From: an uncultured Sediminibacterium sp.
Lineage (GTDB): Bacteria; Bacteroidota; Bacteroidia; Chitinophagales; Chitinophagaceae
DNA length: 11,800 bases
Assembly: GCA_937907555.1 (NCBI GenBank)
Contig: CALEST010000209.1
Coordinates: 1-11,800 of the forward strand
Reading direction: 5' to 3'
Below the pieces are notes generated by a model. It saw only the letters and a list, made by a program, of their open reading frames with translations. It did not search any database and was not told the DNA's origin. The stretch's first letter is position 1. The number at the start of each line of letters is the position of its first letter. The translations under genes were made by a program, and so were the position numbers. Below are positions 1 through 8,701 of this stretch, one piece after another.

Positions 1-1
1 C

Positions 2-103
2 TCAACCCCTTTTTTTTACGGCGATAAGTCTTATATCTTCTACCTGCCAGAAAACCTTTTGGAAATTTCTGCTCCCATCTGGCAACCTCCGAAATTGTTA
101 TAA
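2..103 (+). CDS. Possible 3' end of an unidentified upstream gene (partial)
   Basis: An open frame enters from the left edge, reads 33 codons and ends at TAA 101-103. The predicted tail is rich in aromatic residues and proline (it includes YGDKSYIFYLPENLLE and ends WQPPKLL), which looks protein-like, but I do not recognise the family. Thirty-three stop-free codons is not statistically strong. The minus strand over the same stretch is also open (about 34 codons, no ATG/GTG/TTG start at its beginning), so the coding strand is uncertain. If real, this gene ends about 240 nt before the metal-export operon. Confidence 0.25.
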   Translation, partial: STPFFYGDKSYIFYLPENLLEISAPIWQPPKLL

Positions 104-340
104 GTCTGTTTAGCCATCATCTTTTCCCGGTATCATATTAGAGAGATACTGTGCCAATCATTGTATGTATTAACTACATCCATTGAACAAATCAAAAACG
201 AAAAGCAGGAAAGTTAGGCCCCCATCGGGGGCAACTATAATAAAACGCATATTTTATGTAGTTATCGGCAACCGTGTTGCTTTTGGCTATCGCAGGCCTT
301 ATTATCAAACATATCCAGCATCTTTCAAAATAAAAACATC
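104..340. other. Non-coding leader region upstream of the export operon
   Basis: This 237-nt stretch holds no convincing gene. It contains a GC-rich hairpin (218-232) and a 9-bp inverted pair, TAACTACAT at 171-179 and ATGTAGTTA at 256-264, that flanks the hairpin. It also contains a 19-codon GTG-started frame (274-333) with a hydrophobic peptide, MLLLAIAGLIIKHIQHLSK. I found no clear Bacteroidota promoter (TTG at -33 with TAnnTTTG at -7). The last 30 nt before the first ATG are A-rich with no Shine-Dalgarno, as is usual for this phylum. The promoter of the metal-export operon most likely lies here. Confidence 0.5.
218..232. terminator. GC-rich hairpin, possible terminator or leader structure
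   Basis: GCCCCC (218-223) and GGGGGC (227-232) form a perfect 6-bp stem around the 3-nt loop ATC. On the plus strand it is followed by AACTATAATAAAA, not a U-run, so it is a poor intrinsic terminator for an upstream plus-strand gene. Reading the minus strand it is followed by CTAACTTTCC, also weak. It may instead be a structured element in the 5' leader of the operon starting at 341. Confidence 0.35.
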
Positions 341-3300
341 ATGTTAGACAGAATTATTCTTTTCAGTATAAAAAATAAGCTCGTCATCGGTCTCATGACT
401 TTGGTCCTGGTTATATGGGGTGCATATTCCATGTATAAGCTGCCAATTGATGCGGTGCCAGATATTACTAATAACCAGGTCCAAATCATAACACAAGCAC
501 CAAACCTGGGAGCACAAGAAGTGGAACAATTTGTTACTGCGCCTGTAGAACTGGCCATGTCCAACATTCCAGAAGTAATTGAAAAGCGTTCTATTTCCCG
601 GTCGGGTTTATCAGTTATCACTTTGGTCTTTCACGATAATACGGACATTTATTGGGCAAGGCAACAAGTTGGAGAACGTCTAAAAGAAGCCGAAGAAGTA
701 ATTCCGGAAGGAATGGGAAAGCTTTACTTGTCCCCAATTACTACAGGCTTGGGCGAAATCTATCAATATGTTATTCATACGAAGCCTGGATTCAAGGATA
801 AATACTCAGCAATGGACTTACGTACCATGCAGGACTGGATTGTTCGTACTCAATTGGCGGGCACAGAAGGTGTGGCAGAAGTTAGCGGCTGGGGTGGATA
901 TGTTAAACAGTATGAGATAGCCGTTGATAATGAAAAACTCAATGCTCAAAATATCACCATATCAGAGATCTATGAGGCATTAAAAAATAACAATCAAAAC
1001 ACCGGCGGCTCTTATATCGAGCAGCGTAGTAATGCTTACTTCATTCGAGGTTTAGGACAAGTAAAATCTCTTGCCGATATTGAAAGGATTGTCATTAAGA
1101 CTGTCAATGGCTTTCCAATTCTCATTCGTGATATCGCCATCGTTCAATTTGGAAGTGCCACAAGGTTTGGAGCAGTTACCCGGAATGGTGAAGGCGAAGT
1201 AGTAGCGGGAATTACCTTAATGTTAAAAGGTGAAAATTTCGCTAAGGTTATCAACAATGTAAAGGAGCGAATGAAGCAAATTCAAAAATCATTACCCGAA
1301 GGTGTGATAATTGAGCCTTTCATTGACAGAACGGAATTAGTTGACAGGGCTATAGGGACGGTGAAAAAGAATCTTATTGAAGGTGCGCTCATTGTAATTT
1401 TCGTTCTGATTTTGCTGTTAGGCAATTGGAGAGCAGGTCTATTAGTAGCATCAGTTATCCCTCTTTCCATGCTGTTTGCCTTTGGCATGATGCGGCAATT
1501 TAACGTGTCAGGTAACTTAATGAGCTTAGGGGCAATAGACTTTGGTCTTATTGTAGATGGTGCGGTAATTATTGTTGAAGCAATCATATTCAGGTTAACA
1601 GAAAGCAATCTCTTTCCGGGAATACCAAGGCTCACCCGAAAGCAAATGGATGCAGAAGTTTATACTGCGGCTTCAAAAATCAGAAGTAGCGCAGCCTTTG
1701 GTGAGATTATCATCTTAATCGTTTACTTACCCCTCCTGGCACTGATCGGAATAGAAGGCAAGATGTTCAAGCCTATGGCACAAACAGTTGCTTTTGCCAT
1801 CCTTGGTGCGTTCATTCTTTCACTGACTTATGTACCAATGATGAGTGCTTTGTTTCTTAAAAGAAGCACGGTTCATAAGAAAACCATATCCGACAAGATC
1901 ATGCGATTCTTTCAACGTATATATCGCCCTGCGTTAAATGTTACTCTAAAATGGAAAATAACAACTGTGTTGATTGCCATTGGATTATTTGTTCTTTCAT
2001 TAATTGTATTTCGAAATATGGGCGGAGAATTTATTCCTACACTTGAGGAAGGTGATCTAACTGTAGAAATCTCCATGCAACAAGGAACCTCCCTATCTGA
2101 AGTAGTAAAAACATTCAGTAAAGCAGAAGCCATCCTAAAGAAAGATTTTCCGGAAATAAAGCAGGTGGTAACCCGCATTGGTAGCTCTGAAATACCAACA
2201 GACCCTATGCCCATTGAAAGAGGTGATATGATGGTTTCCATGAAACCCAAGGAAGAATGGACTTCTGCAAAAACAAGGGAGGAGATGATGGAAAAAATGG
2301 AGGAATCTTTATCAGTATTAACTGGTGTGAACATGGAAATTACGCAGCCTATGCAAATGCGCTTCAATGAGCTGATGACAGGTATTAGACAAGATGTGGC
2401 AGTAAAAATTTATGGAGACGATTTAGACATACTTGCACAACAGGCCGAATCCGTTTCAAAGATAATTGCTCCGGTAAAGGGCGTAAGTGAGCCATTCGTT
2501 GAAAAAGTTTCAGGTCTTCCTCAGATCATTGTTGAGTACAACAGAGAAACAATGGCGCAATATGGATTAAGCATTACAGATGTAAATATGGTATTGCAAA
2601 CTGCTTTTGCAGGAAACACCGCCGGGGTTGTCTTTGAGGGTGAAAAGCGATTTGATATGGTGGTCCGCCTTCAGCGGGAATTAAGAAGTGACGTGACTAA
2701 TATTGAAAACCTGTATATTCCTTTGCCAACGGGCAACCGTGTTCCATTAAGCCAGGTTGCAAACATTCAATTTAAAGAAGCTCCTGCTCAGGTATCCAGA
2801 GAGGATGGCAAGCGAAGGATATTTGTAGGTTTTAATGTAAGAGGGCGGGATGTCGAAAGCACTGTTAAAGAAATACAAACACTACTCGATAGAAGGTTAA
2901 AGCTACCACCAGGTTATTTTATAACTTATGGCGGACAGTTTGAGAATTTGCAGGAAGCAAAAAAGCGTTTGTCCATTGCAGTACCTGCTGCCTTGCTTTT
3001 GATATTAGTATTGCTTTATGCTACATTTAAATCAATTCCTCAATCTCTTTTAATCTTTACAGCCGTTCCACTGTCGGCCATCGGCGGAGTATTTGCCTTA
3101 CTCATAAGAGGGATGCCTTTTAGCATATCTGCAGGGGTAGGTTTCATAGCATTGTTTGGTGTAGCTGTGTTAAATGGAATTGTACTTATTGGCTACTTCA
3201 ATCAGTTAAAAAATGAAGGGGTTACAGACATTTATCAACGGGTAAGAGAAGGAACAAGAGTAAGGCTGCGTCCCGTGATCATGACTGCAGCCGTTGCGTC

Positions 3301-4714
3301 ACTGGGTTTTTTACCGATGGCTCTTTCTACCGGTGCAGGAGGCGAGGTACAAAAACCTTTGGCTACGGTGGTTATAGGGGGCCTGGTATCTGCTACATTT
3401 TTAACCCTGTTTGTCCTACCATGTTTATACATTCTTTTATCAAAAAAAATACGGCTTAGAAAGGTGAAAACAAAAACAGCAATCATAATAGCTTTTATGG
3501 CCATTGGAAGTTTGCTATCAGGCGATCTAAACGCCCAGGAAAGAACTGTGGGAGTAGATAGCTTAATTCAAATGGCTCAAAATAACAACCTGCGAATAAA
3601 ACGTGCAGGCCTTGATGTGCAACAAAGTAGAGCATTGCAAAAGTCGTCGGTTGATTTACCCAAAACCGATTTCAACTTAGCGCAGGATCCTACAAGCGGT
3701 GGAAATATTGATAATGCTATAGGAGTAAGGCAAGGTTTTTCCCTGCCCGTTTTATACAGAAGTCAGCGAAATGTTTTTGAACAACAAACCAAACTGGCGG
3801 AAGTCAATAGAAAAGTAACAGAAGCAGAAATTGTAAGGGATATAAAAATTGCCTACTACAATTATCTATATACAAAGGAACAAGTGAATCTGCTTAATTA
3901 CCTTGATAGCATTTACCAGGACTTTTATAAAAAGGCTAATGCTCGTTACACATCAGGGGAAACATCTAATCTTGAACGATTAACAGCCCAAAACAAGTCA
4001 CAAAATATCGAGCTTCAAAGAAATGAAGCTTTGTCTGACTTAGACATTTACGAAACCCTTATCAGGCAATATACTAACTATGCCGGGCCACTTTTGATTG
4101 ATACCTCCATTGCCTTATTTTATCCTCAGGATTTGCTTCTGTTTGATACAACAACTTCAAATAATCCGTTACTCGAATACCAAAAGCAAAATATTGAAGT
4201 AGCGCAATCAAGAGTTGGATTGGAAAGGGCAAGAAGATTCCCTGATTTCTCAGTTGCGTATTACCAACAATTCGTAATAAAAGGATTCGACCCCGGAAAA
4301 ATCAACAGAGGTTATTTCCCAGGAACAAGAATTGGCGGCTTTGAAGTAGGTGTGTCGGTGCCACTATTCAACAAGGCCAATAGAGCAAGAGTTGAAGCCG
4401 AGAGAATTGGTGTTTCGATAGCACAAGCAGAATTAGAAACTACAAGGTGGCAGCTTACAAGTGAATATCAAAGAGCGTATCAGCAATATGTTCGATATAA
4501 GCAACGCTATGATTTTTATAGGAACAATTCTGTGAATGTAGCAAATGAACAAATCCGTGTTTCCAGTTTTGCTTTTAGCAAAGGGGAGATCTCCTATGTT
4601 GAGCTGGTGGAAAACCTGACTCAGGCAGTGGAAATAAAGCTACAATACCTCCAAGCCATTCAAAAGCTTAATGAAGCAATCATTACCATTAACTATTTGA
4701 AAGGAAATCAATAA
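341..4714 (+). CDS. czcA: CzcA/CusA-family heavy-metal efflux RND pump fused to a CzcC/TolC-like outer-membrane channel
   Basis: This is a proton-driven metal exporter of the HME-RND family. Residues 1 to about 1040 are a complete RND pump: TM1 lies near residues 12-32, porter loops follow, a TM cluster begins near 345, and TM8-12 lie around 875-1035. The TM4 motif DFGLIVDGAVIIVEA gives D400, D406 and E413, the proton-relay positions of CzcA (D402/D408/E415). It resembles the divalent-cation (Co/Zn/Cd/Ni) type rather than the Cu/Ag type; the usual final Asn is Ala414. Residues about 1066-1457 are an outer-membrane efflux protein with the two long helical repeats of CzcC/TolC. Between the halves, residues 1041-1066 read as a signal peptide (KVKTKT, hydrophobic core, then LNAQ). 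No separate czcC gene follows, in keeping with the fusion. The next gene (adaptor) starts 23 nt downstream. The start at ATG 341 gives the canonical short cytoplasmic N-terminus; no Shine-Dalgarno is seen. The family is certain; the metal specificity is inferred. Confidence 0.95.
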   Translation: MLDRIILFSIKNKLVIGLMTLVLVIWGAYSMYKLPIDAVPDITNNQVQIITQAPNLGAQEVEQFVTAPVELAMSNIPEVIEKRSISRSGLSVITLVFHDNTDIYWARQQVGERLKEAEEVIPEGMGKLYLSPITTGLGEIYQYVIHTKPGFKDKYSAMDLRTMQDWIVRTQLAGTEGVAEVSGWGGYVKQYEIAVDNEKLNAQNITISEIYEALKNNNQNTGGSYIEQRSNAYFIRGLGQVKSLADIERIVIKTVNGFPILIRDIAIVQFGSATRFGAVTRNGEGEVVAGITLMLKGENFAKVINNVKERMKQIQKSLPEGVIIEPFIDRTELVDRAIGTVKKNLIEGALIVIFVLILLLGNWRAGLLVASVIPLSMLFAFGMMRQFNVSGNLMSLGAIDFGLIVDGAVIIVEAIIFRLTESNLFPGIPRLTRKQMDAEVYTAASKIRSSAAFGEIIILIVYLPLLALIGIEGKMFKPMAQTVAFAILGAFILSLTYVPMMSALFLKRSTVHKKTISDKIMRFFQRIYRPALNVTLKWKITTVLIAIGLFVLSLIVFRNMGGEFIPTLEEGDLTVEISMQQGTSLSEVVKTFSKAEAILKKDFPEIKQVVTRIGSSEIPTDPMPIERGDMMVSMKPKEEWTSAKTREEMMEKMEESLSVLTGVNMEITQPMQMRFNELMTGIRQDVAVKIYGDDLDILAQQAESVSKIIAPVKGVSEPFVEKVSGLPQIIVEYNRETMAQYGLSITDVNMVLQTAFAGNTAGVVFEGEKRFDMVVRLQRELRSDVTNIENLYIPLPTGNRVPLSQVANIQFKEAPAQVSREDGKRRIFVGFNVRGRDVESTVKEIQTLLDRRLKLPPGYFITYGGQFENLQEAKKRLSIAVPAALLLILVLLYATFKSIPQSLLIFTAVPLSAIGGVFALLIRGMPFSISAGVGFIALFGVAVLNGIVLIGYFNQLKNEGVTDIYQRVREGTRVRLRPVIMTAAVASLGFLPMALSTGAGGEVQKPLATVVIGGLVSATFLTLFVLPCLYILLSKKIRLRKVKTKTAIIIAFMAIGSLLSGDLNAQERTVGVDSLIQMAQNNNLRIKRAGLDVQQSRALQKSSVDLPKTDFNLAQDPTSGGNIDNAIGVRQGFSLPVLYRSQRNVFEQQTKLAEVNRKVTEAEIVRDIKIAYYNYLYTKEQVNLLNYLDSIYQDFYKKANARYTSGETSNLERLTAQNKSQNIELQRNEALSDLDIYETLIRQYTNYAGPLLIDTSIALFYPQDLLLFDTTTSNNPLLEYQKQNIEVAQSRVGLERARRFPDFSVAYYQQFVIKGFDPGKINRGYFPGTRIGGFEVGVSVPLFNKANRARVEAERIGVSIAQAELETTRWQLTSEYQRAYQQYVRYKQRYDFYRNNSVNVANEQIRVSSFAFSKGEISYVELVENLTQAVEIKLQYLQAIQKLNEAIITINYLKGNQ

Positions 4715-4737
4715 ACAAGTCAATAAAACTATTAGAA

Positions 4738-6030
4738 ATGAAGCTTATCACAAAAATATTCACACCCATAATTCTCGCAGTTATAGTGGTGTATTTAAGT
4801 GGCTGCTCTGGGAGCAGCAGAAAAACAGAAGTAACTACTGAAGATTCTACAGCGACGGAAGCTGGCCATGAGGAAGGTGAAGAACACGGTGAAGCATTAG
4901 AGCTTACCGAAATTCAGATGAAAGCTATGGATATCCAACTCGGCACAATAGAACTTAAGAATTTGAGTAATGTCATTAAAGCAAGCGGCCAATTGGCGGT
5001 TCCTCCTCAAAGAAGAGCGGATGTGAATGTTTTGATGGGTGGGGTTATCAGGAGAATTTATCCTTTAGAGGGTCAATCGGTAAAAAAGGGTCAGGTAATT
5101 GCCATTATTGAGAATACCCAGCTTGCAGAAATTCAGGAAGAATATGTAACAGCTAAAAACTCTTTCTCCTTTACAGCTGCAGAATTAAAGAGGCAACAGG
5201 AACTTGACGAAGCTAATGCAGGGACAAAAAAGAAATTACAGGAAGCCCAGGCAAATTACAATTCAGAAAAAGCCAGGCTCGGAGCAATGGAAAAGCAGCT
5301 AAGGCAATTGGGCATCAATCCAGCTTCGGCAGAAAGCGGTAACATTAATACACATATGAATGTTACGGCTCCTATAAGCGGAACGGTGGGACACATCAGT
5401 GTAAATACAGGGGCATTTGCAAATCCCGGGAATTCCTTAATGGAGATCATTGATAATTCACAAATACACTGTGACTTGATAGTGTTTGAGAAAGATTTAT
5501 TCAGGGTAAAAATTGGGCAGAAGGTCAGGTTCATATTAGCTAACCAAAATAACCGTGAAATCACAGGAAGAATTTATGGTATCAACAAGTCTTTTGAAGA
5601 TGAAGGGAAAGGAATTATAGTGCATGCTATTATAGAAGATGCAAATACTTTCGGCTTGATACCAGGGATGTATGTGACTGCCTTGATAAATGTTGGCAGC
5701 GAGCAGGTTACTGCTGTGCCTGTCGACGCTGTGGTATCATCGGAAGGCAAGAGCTACATTTTGGTAGTAGATGATGAAGGGCAAACCAAGCATGACGAGG
5801 AGACATCTGAAAAGAAAGAGGGCAAAGAAAAGGAAAGTGGTGAAGAAAAGGAACAGCCGGAGAATGCAACACATTTCAAAATGGTTGAGGTTATTACAGG
5901 CATTACCGAATTGGGCTATATTCAGATTACAACCATTGGTGAAGTTCCCGATAAACCAAAAGTCGTAGTTAAAGGAGCGACCTATTTATTATCAAAAGCA
6001 AAAGGCGGTGGCGAAGAGGATCATCATTAA
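4738..6030 (+). CDS. czcB: CzcB/CusB-family periplasmic adaptor (membrane fusion) lipoprotein
   Basis: This adaptor would bridge the RND pump and the outer-membrane channel in the periplasm. Residues 1-23 are a lipoprotein signal with lipobox LSGC, putting the lipid anchor on Cys23. A His/Glu-rich stretch follows (about residues 35-55, with EEGEEHGE), likely a metal-binding or flexible tether. The two halves of the biotinyl-lipoyl domain are near 96-125 (GGVIRRIYPLEGQSVKKGQV) and 205-238 (NVTAPISGTVG). They are separated by an alpha-hairpin or coiled coil (about 128-195), and a beta-barrel follows to about 335. A highly charged Lys/Glu insert (345-378) and a C-terminal GGGEEDHH tail are unusual additions. 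At 430 aa the length fits the CzcB group. It lies 23 nt after the pump gene, surely the same transcript. Shuttling of metal to the pump by the His/acidic segments is inference. Confidence 0.93.
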   Translation: MKLITKIFTPIILAVIVVYLSGCSGSSRKTEVTTEDSTATEAGHEEGEEHGEALELTEIQMKAMDIQLGTIELKNLSNVIKASGQLAVPPQRRADVNVLMGGVIRRIYPLEGQSVKKGQVIAIIENTQLAEIQEEYVTAKNSFSFTAAELKRQQELDEANAGTKKKLQEAQANYNSEKARLGAMEKQLRQLGINPASAESGNINTHMNVTAPISGTVGHISVNTGAFANPGNSLMEIIDNSQIHCDLIVFEKDLFRVKIGQKVRFILANQNNREITGRIYGINKSFEDEGKGIIVHAIIEDANTFGLIPGMYVTALINVGSEQVTAVPVDAVVSSEGKSYILVVDDEGQTKHDEETSEKKEGKEKESGEEKEQPENATHFKMVEVITGITELGYIQITTIGEVPDKPKVVVKGATYLLSKAKGGGEEDHH

Positions 6031-6101
6031 AATCTAAAATGGCTTTAATGGGCCCTATAGAAGGAATATCTAAAAATTGGAAAATGTATAAAGTGTAATA
6101 T

Positions 6102-6713
6102 ATGATCCAAATTCTGACAGGAAGTATTCTAATTAGCGTATTACACGCCATAATTCCAAATCATTGGCTGCCTGTACTGGCTATTGGCAGAAAAGAAGGC
6201 TGGAGTCTCGCAGAGACAAGTCGTATTACTTTTATTGCTGGGATGGCCCATGTTATTAGCACTATTATCATAGGAATACTTCTTGGAATGATCGGCGGTG
6301 AACTAACACACCATATTCACGACTTTACTCATATTATCGGACCGTCTATATTGATTTTAATAGGACTTTATTTTCTACGGCAGCATTACAAACATCATCA
6401 CTTTCATCTGGAAAAGAAGGAAATCGAAAAGAAAACAAAAAAAGCAATTATTCTTGCCTTGATTGTTGCCATGTTCCTTTCTCCCTGTATGGAAATAGAG
6501 GCTTATTTTCTTTTAGCGGGTAGTGAAGGATGGCAGGTATTAGCCGCAATTGCAGCCATGTATGCCATCATTACCATAGCCGGAATGTTGATATGGATAC
6601 GGATAGTTTATAAAGGGCTTTTAAAGCTAAATTGGCATAAGTGGGAACATAATGCCGGTATAATTACCGGTTTAGTATTAATTGTTACTGGAATTATTTC
6701 ATTTTTTATTTAA
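6102..6713 (+). CDS. NicO/RcnA-like polytopic membrane protein, putative metal permease
   Basis: A small inner-membrane protein of 203 aa with about six hydrophobic helices (roughly 1-25, 40-66, 78-96, 112-138, 142-168, 184-203). TM1 carries H15-A-I-I-P-N-H21 (HX4NH), close to the HX4DH signature of the NicO/NiCoT nickel-cobalt transporters but with Asn for Asp. Between helices 3 and 4 is a His-rich loop (QHYKHHHFH, about residues 93-101) followed by a Lys/Glu run, as in the His-rich loop of the RcnA Ni/Co exporter. TM4 contains LSPCMEIEAYFLL, reminiscent of the conserved Pro-Cys helix of this superfamily. It lies 71 nt after the adaptor and abuts the ATPase gene, so it is probably co-transcribed and part of metal export. 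I infer a divalent metal (Ni/Co/Zn) permease. The family match is by motif only, so a relative in the UreH/TauE-like superfamily is possible. Confidence 0.7.
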   Translation: MIQILTGSILISVLHAIIPNHWLPVLAIGRKEGWSLAETSRITFIAGMAHVISTIIIGILLGMIGGELTHHIHDFTHIIGPSILILIGLYFLRQHYKHHHFHLEKKEIEKKTKKAIILALIVAMFLSPCMEIEAYFLLAGSEGWQVLAAIAAMYAIITIAGMLIWIRIVYKGLLKLNWHKWEHNAGIITGLVLIVTGIISFFI

Positions 6714-6722
6714 TTGAAGTAT

Positions 6723-8699
6723 ATGGATCACAAACACCAACAAAAAGAGGAAAAGGACTTACAACCAGATGAACTTACTAACGCTGCACAACCTACAGAT
6801 AACCATTCGGCAGATGACGGGCATAATCATGAAGGGAAAGAGAAGGCTGGTTGGAAAGAGCATTGGGATTTGCTATTAGCTCTATTCATTTTGATTGTAT
6901 TGCTCGTATTAGAGTATGCTTTTAAAATAAACATACCTAAACTACCAGCGCTAATCATAAATAGCATCGCTTATATCCTTGCCGGGCGAAAAGTTTTGGA
7001 GCTTGCTTTTCGAAAATCAAAACGAGGGGATTTTTTTAATGAATTTGTACTAATGAGTGTAGCCACTATTGGTGCATTTATTATTGGCGAATACGAAGAG
7101 GGTGTGGCCGTTATGGTTTTTTATCAAATTGGAGAATGGTTTCAGGACGCAGCCGTTAAGAATGCAAAAAGAAGTATAAAGGCATTACTTGATGTAAGAC
7201 CGGATGAGGTAACTGTAATACGAAATAATAAACCGCTTGTTGCCAATCCATCTATTATTGAGTTAGGAGAAACCATACAAATAAAGCCAGGGGAGAAAGT
7301 GGCACTGGACGGTGAATTGCTTTCAGAAAATGCGTCTTTCAATACCGCCGCCCTGACGGGCGAAAGCAAACCAGATACAAAGTATAAGGGCGAAACCATC
7401 TTAGCGGGAATGATAAACCTGAATACAGTTGCCGAAGTAAAAGTAAAGGCATTGTTTGAGGACAGCAAGCTGAGCAAGATATTGGAAATGGTACAGGATG
7501 CTACCGCAAGAAAATCGCAGACGCAATTATTCATTAGCCGCTTTGCAAAAATCTATACTCCTATCGTATTCTTTTTAGCTGTTGCCGTTTGTTTTGTTCC
7601 TTACTTTTTTGTGACTGAGTATGATTTTCAAGTATGGTTTTACCGGGCTTTGGTTTTCCTGGTTATCAGTTGCCCTTGTGCGTTAGTAGTATCCATTCCA
7701 TTAGGATATTTTGGGGGAATTGGATTGGCATCCCGAAATGGAATACTCTTTAAGGGAGGAAACTTTTTAGATGTGATGACCAAAGTAGATACCGTTGTAA
7801 TGGATAAAACCGGAACGCTTACAAAGGGAGTATTTAAAGTTCAAAAAGTAGTGCCGGATGGCACTGATGAAAAAGAGCTGGTCCGACTGACTGCTGCTTT
7901 GGAAAGTAATTCTACTCACCCGGTTGGTAAAGCAGTTATAGATTATGCTGGAGAAGGTATTGGAACTACAAAGGCAACAAATGTGGAAGAAATAGCCGGG
8001 CATGGTTTAAAGGGCTCTATTGAAGGGAAAGAGATTTTAGCAGGTAATTTAAAACTTTTGAAAAAGTTCAATATCCCATATCTACCGGAATTAGAAAAAA
8101 TCGTTGACACGATTGTAGTAGTAGCCACAAATGGGAAATATGTTGGTTACATAACTATCGCTGATGAAATAAAGGAAGATGCGGTAAAAGCGGTGCAAGA
8201 TATGCACAGCCTCGGCATCAGAACAGTGATGCTTTCAGGTGACAAACAATCAGTTGTTGATAAGGTCGCAAAAGAAATAGGTATTGATGAGGCTTATGGT
8301 GATCTCTTGCCTGAAGGAAAAGTAGAAAAAGTACAAAAACTTAAAAACGAAGGGAAGCATATAGCATTTGTGGGTGATGGCGTAAATGACGCACCCGTTG
8401 TCGCATTAGCTGATGCCGGCATTGCAATGGGTGGCCTGGGAAGTGACGCCACGATAGAAACTGCTGATGTGGTAATACAAAATGACGAGCCTTCCCGTAT
8501 TGTCTCTGCTATCAAAGCGGGCAAAATAACTCGTCGCATTGTTTGGCAAAATATCTTTTTAGCAATGGCAGTAAAGATCATTGTTTTGGCCTTAGGAGCT
8601 GGGGGTGTAGCCAACTTATGGGAAGCTGTTATAGCCGACGTAGGCGTCGCTCTTCTTGCTATCATGAATGCTGTGAGAATACAAAGGATGAGAGTTTAA
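6723..8699 (+). CDS. Heavy-metal translocating P1B-type ATPase, Zn/Cd/Pb (ZntA/CadA) class
   Basis: An inner-membrane pump exporting divalent soft metals from the cytoplasm using ATP. Numbering from ATG 6723 (658 aa), the visible P-type core is: actuator loop TGES (212-215), the metal-binding CPC motif in TM6 (C317-P-C319), phosphorylation site D361-KTGT, the P1B-specific His-Pro (H399-P400), and the hinge GDGVND (551-556). TM7 has Lys618 and TM8 has D639-V-G641; this Lys plus DxG pair is the hallmark of the P1B-2 (Zn/Cd/Pb) subgroup. There is no N-terminal HMA (GMxCxxC) domain. Instead the first 45 residues are soluble and rich in His, Asp and Glu (MDHKHQQ, HNHEG). The frame extends to TTG 6714, directly after the previous stop, adding only three codons; ATG 6723 is the likelier start. 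It ends 25 nt before the convergent regulator gene. Cooperation with the upstream RND complex (cytoplasm to periplasm to outside) is inferred from gene order. Confidence 0.94.
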   Translation: MDHKHQQKEEKDLQPDELTNAAQPTDNHSADDGHNHEGKEKAGWKEHWDLLLALFILIVLLVLEYAFKINIPKLPALIINSIAYILAGRKVLELAFRKSKRGDFFNEFVLMSVATIGAFIIGEYEEGVAVMVFYQIGEWFQDAAVKNAKRSIKALLDVRPDEVTVIRNNKPLVANPSIIELGETIQIKPGEKVALDGELLSENASFNTAALTGESKPDTKYKGETILAGMINLNTVAEVKVKALFEDSKLSKILEMVQDATARKSQTQLFISRFAKIYTPIVFFLAVAVCFVPYFFVTEYDFQVWFYRALVFLVISCPCALVVSIPLGYFGGIGLASRNGILFKGGNFLDVMTKVDTVVMDKTGTLTKGVFKVQKVVPDGTDEKELVRLTAALESNSTHPVGKAVIDYAGEGIGTTKATNVEEIAGHGLKGSIEGKEILAGNLKLLKKFNIPYLPELEKIVDTIVVVATNGKYVGYITIADEIKEDAVKAVQDMHSLGIRTVMLSGDKQSVVDKVAKEIGIDEAYGDLLPEGKVEKVQKLKNEGKHIAFVGDGVNDAPVVALADAGIAMGGLGSDATIETADVVIQNDEPSRIVSAIKAGKITRRIVWQNIFLAMAVKIIVLALGAGGVANLWEAVIADVGVALLAIMNAVRIQRMRV

Positions 8700-8701
8700 G
8701 T

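Noticed and set aside
1..117. Minus-strand open frame entering off the left edge (protein-like stretch including WEQKFPKGFLAGRRYKTYRR).
   Set aside because: It has no ATG, GTG or TTG near its beginning, directly follows a stop, and overlaps an equally long plus-strand frame. About 34 stop-free codons is too few to decide, so only the plus-strand tail is listed, at low confidence.
1282..2367. Antisense open frames of 117 and 151 codons within the pump gene.
   Set aside because: They are shadows of a strongly conserved RND coding frame, with no recognisable domains of their own.
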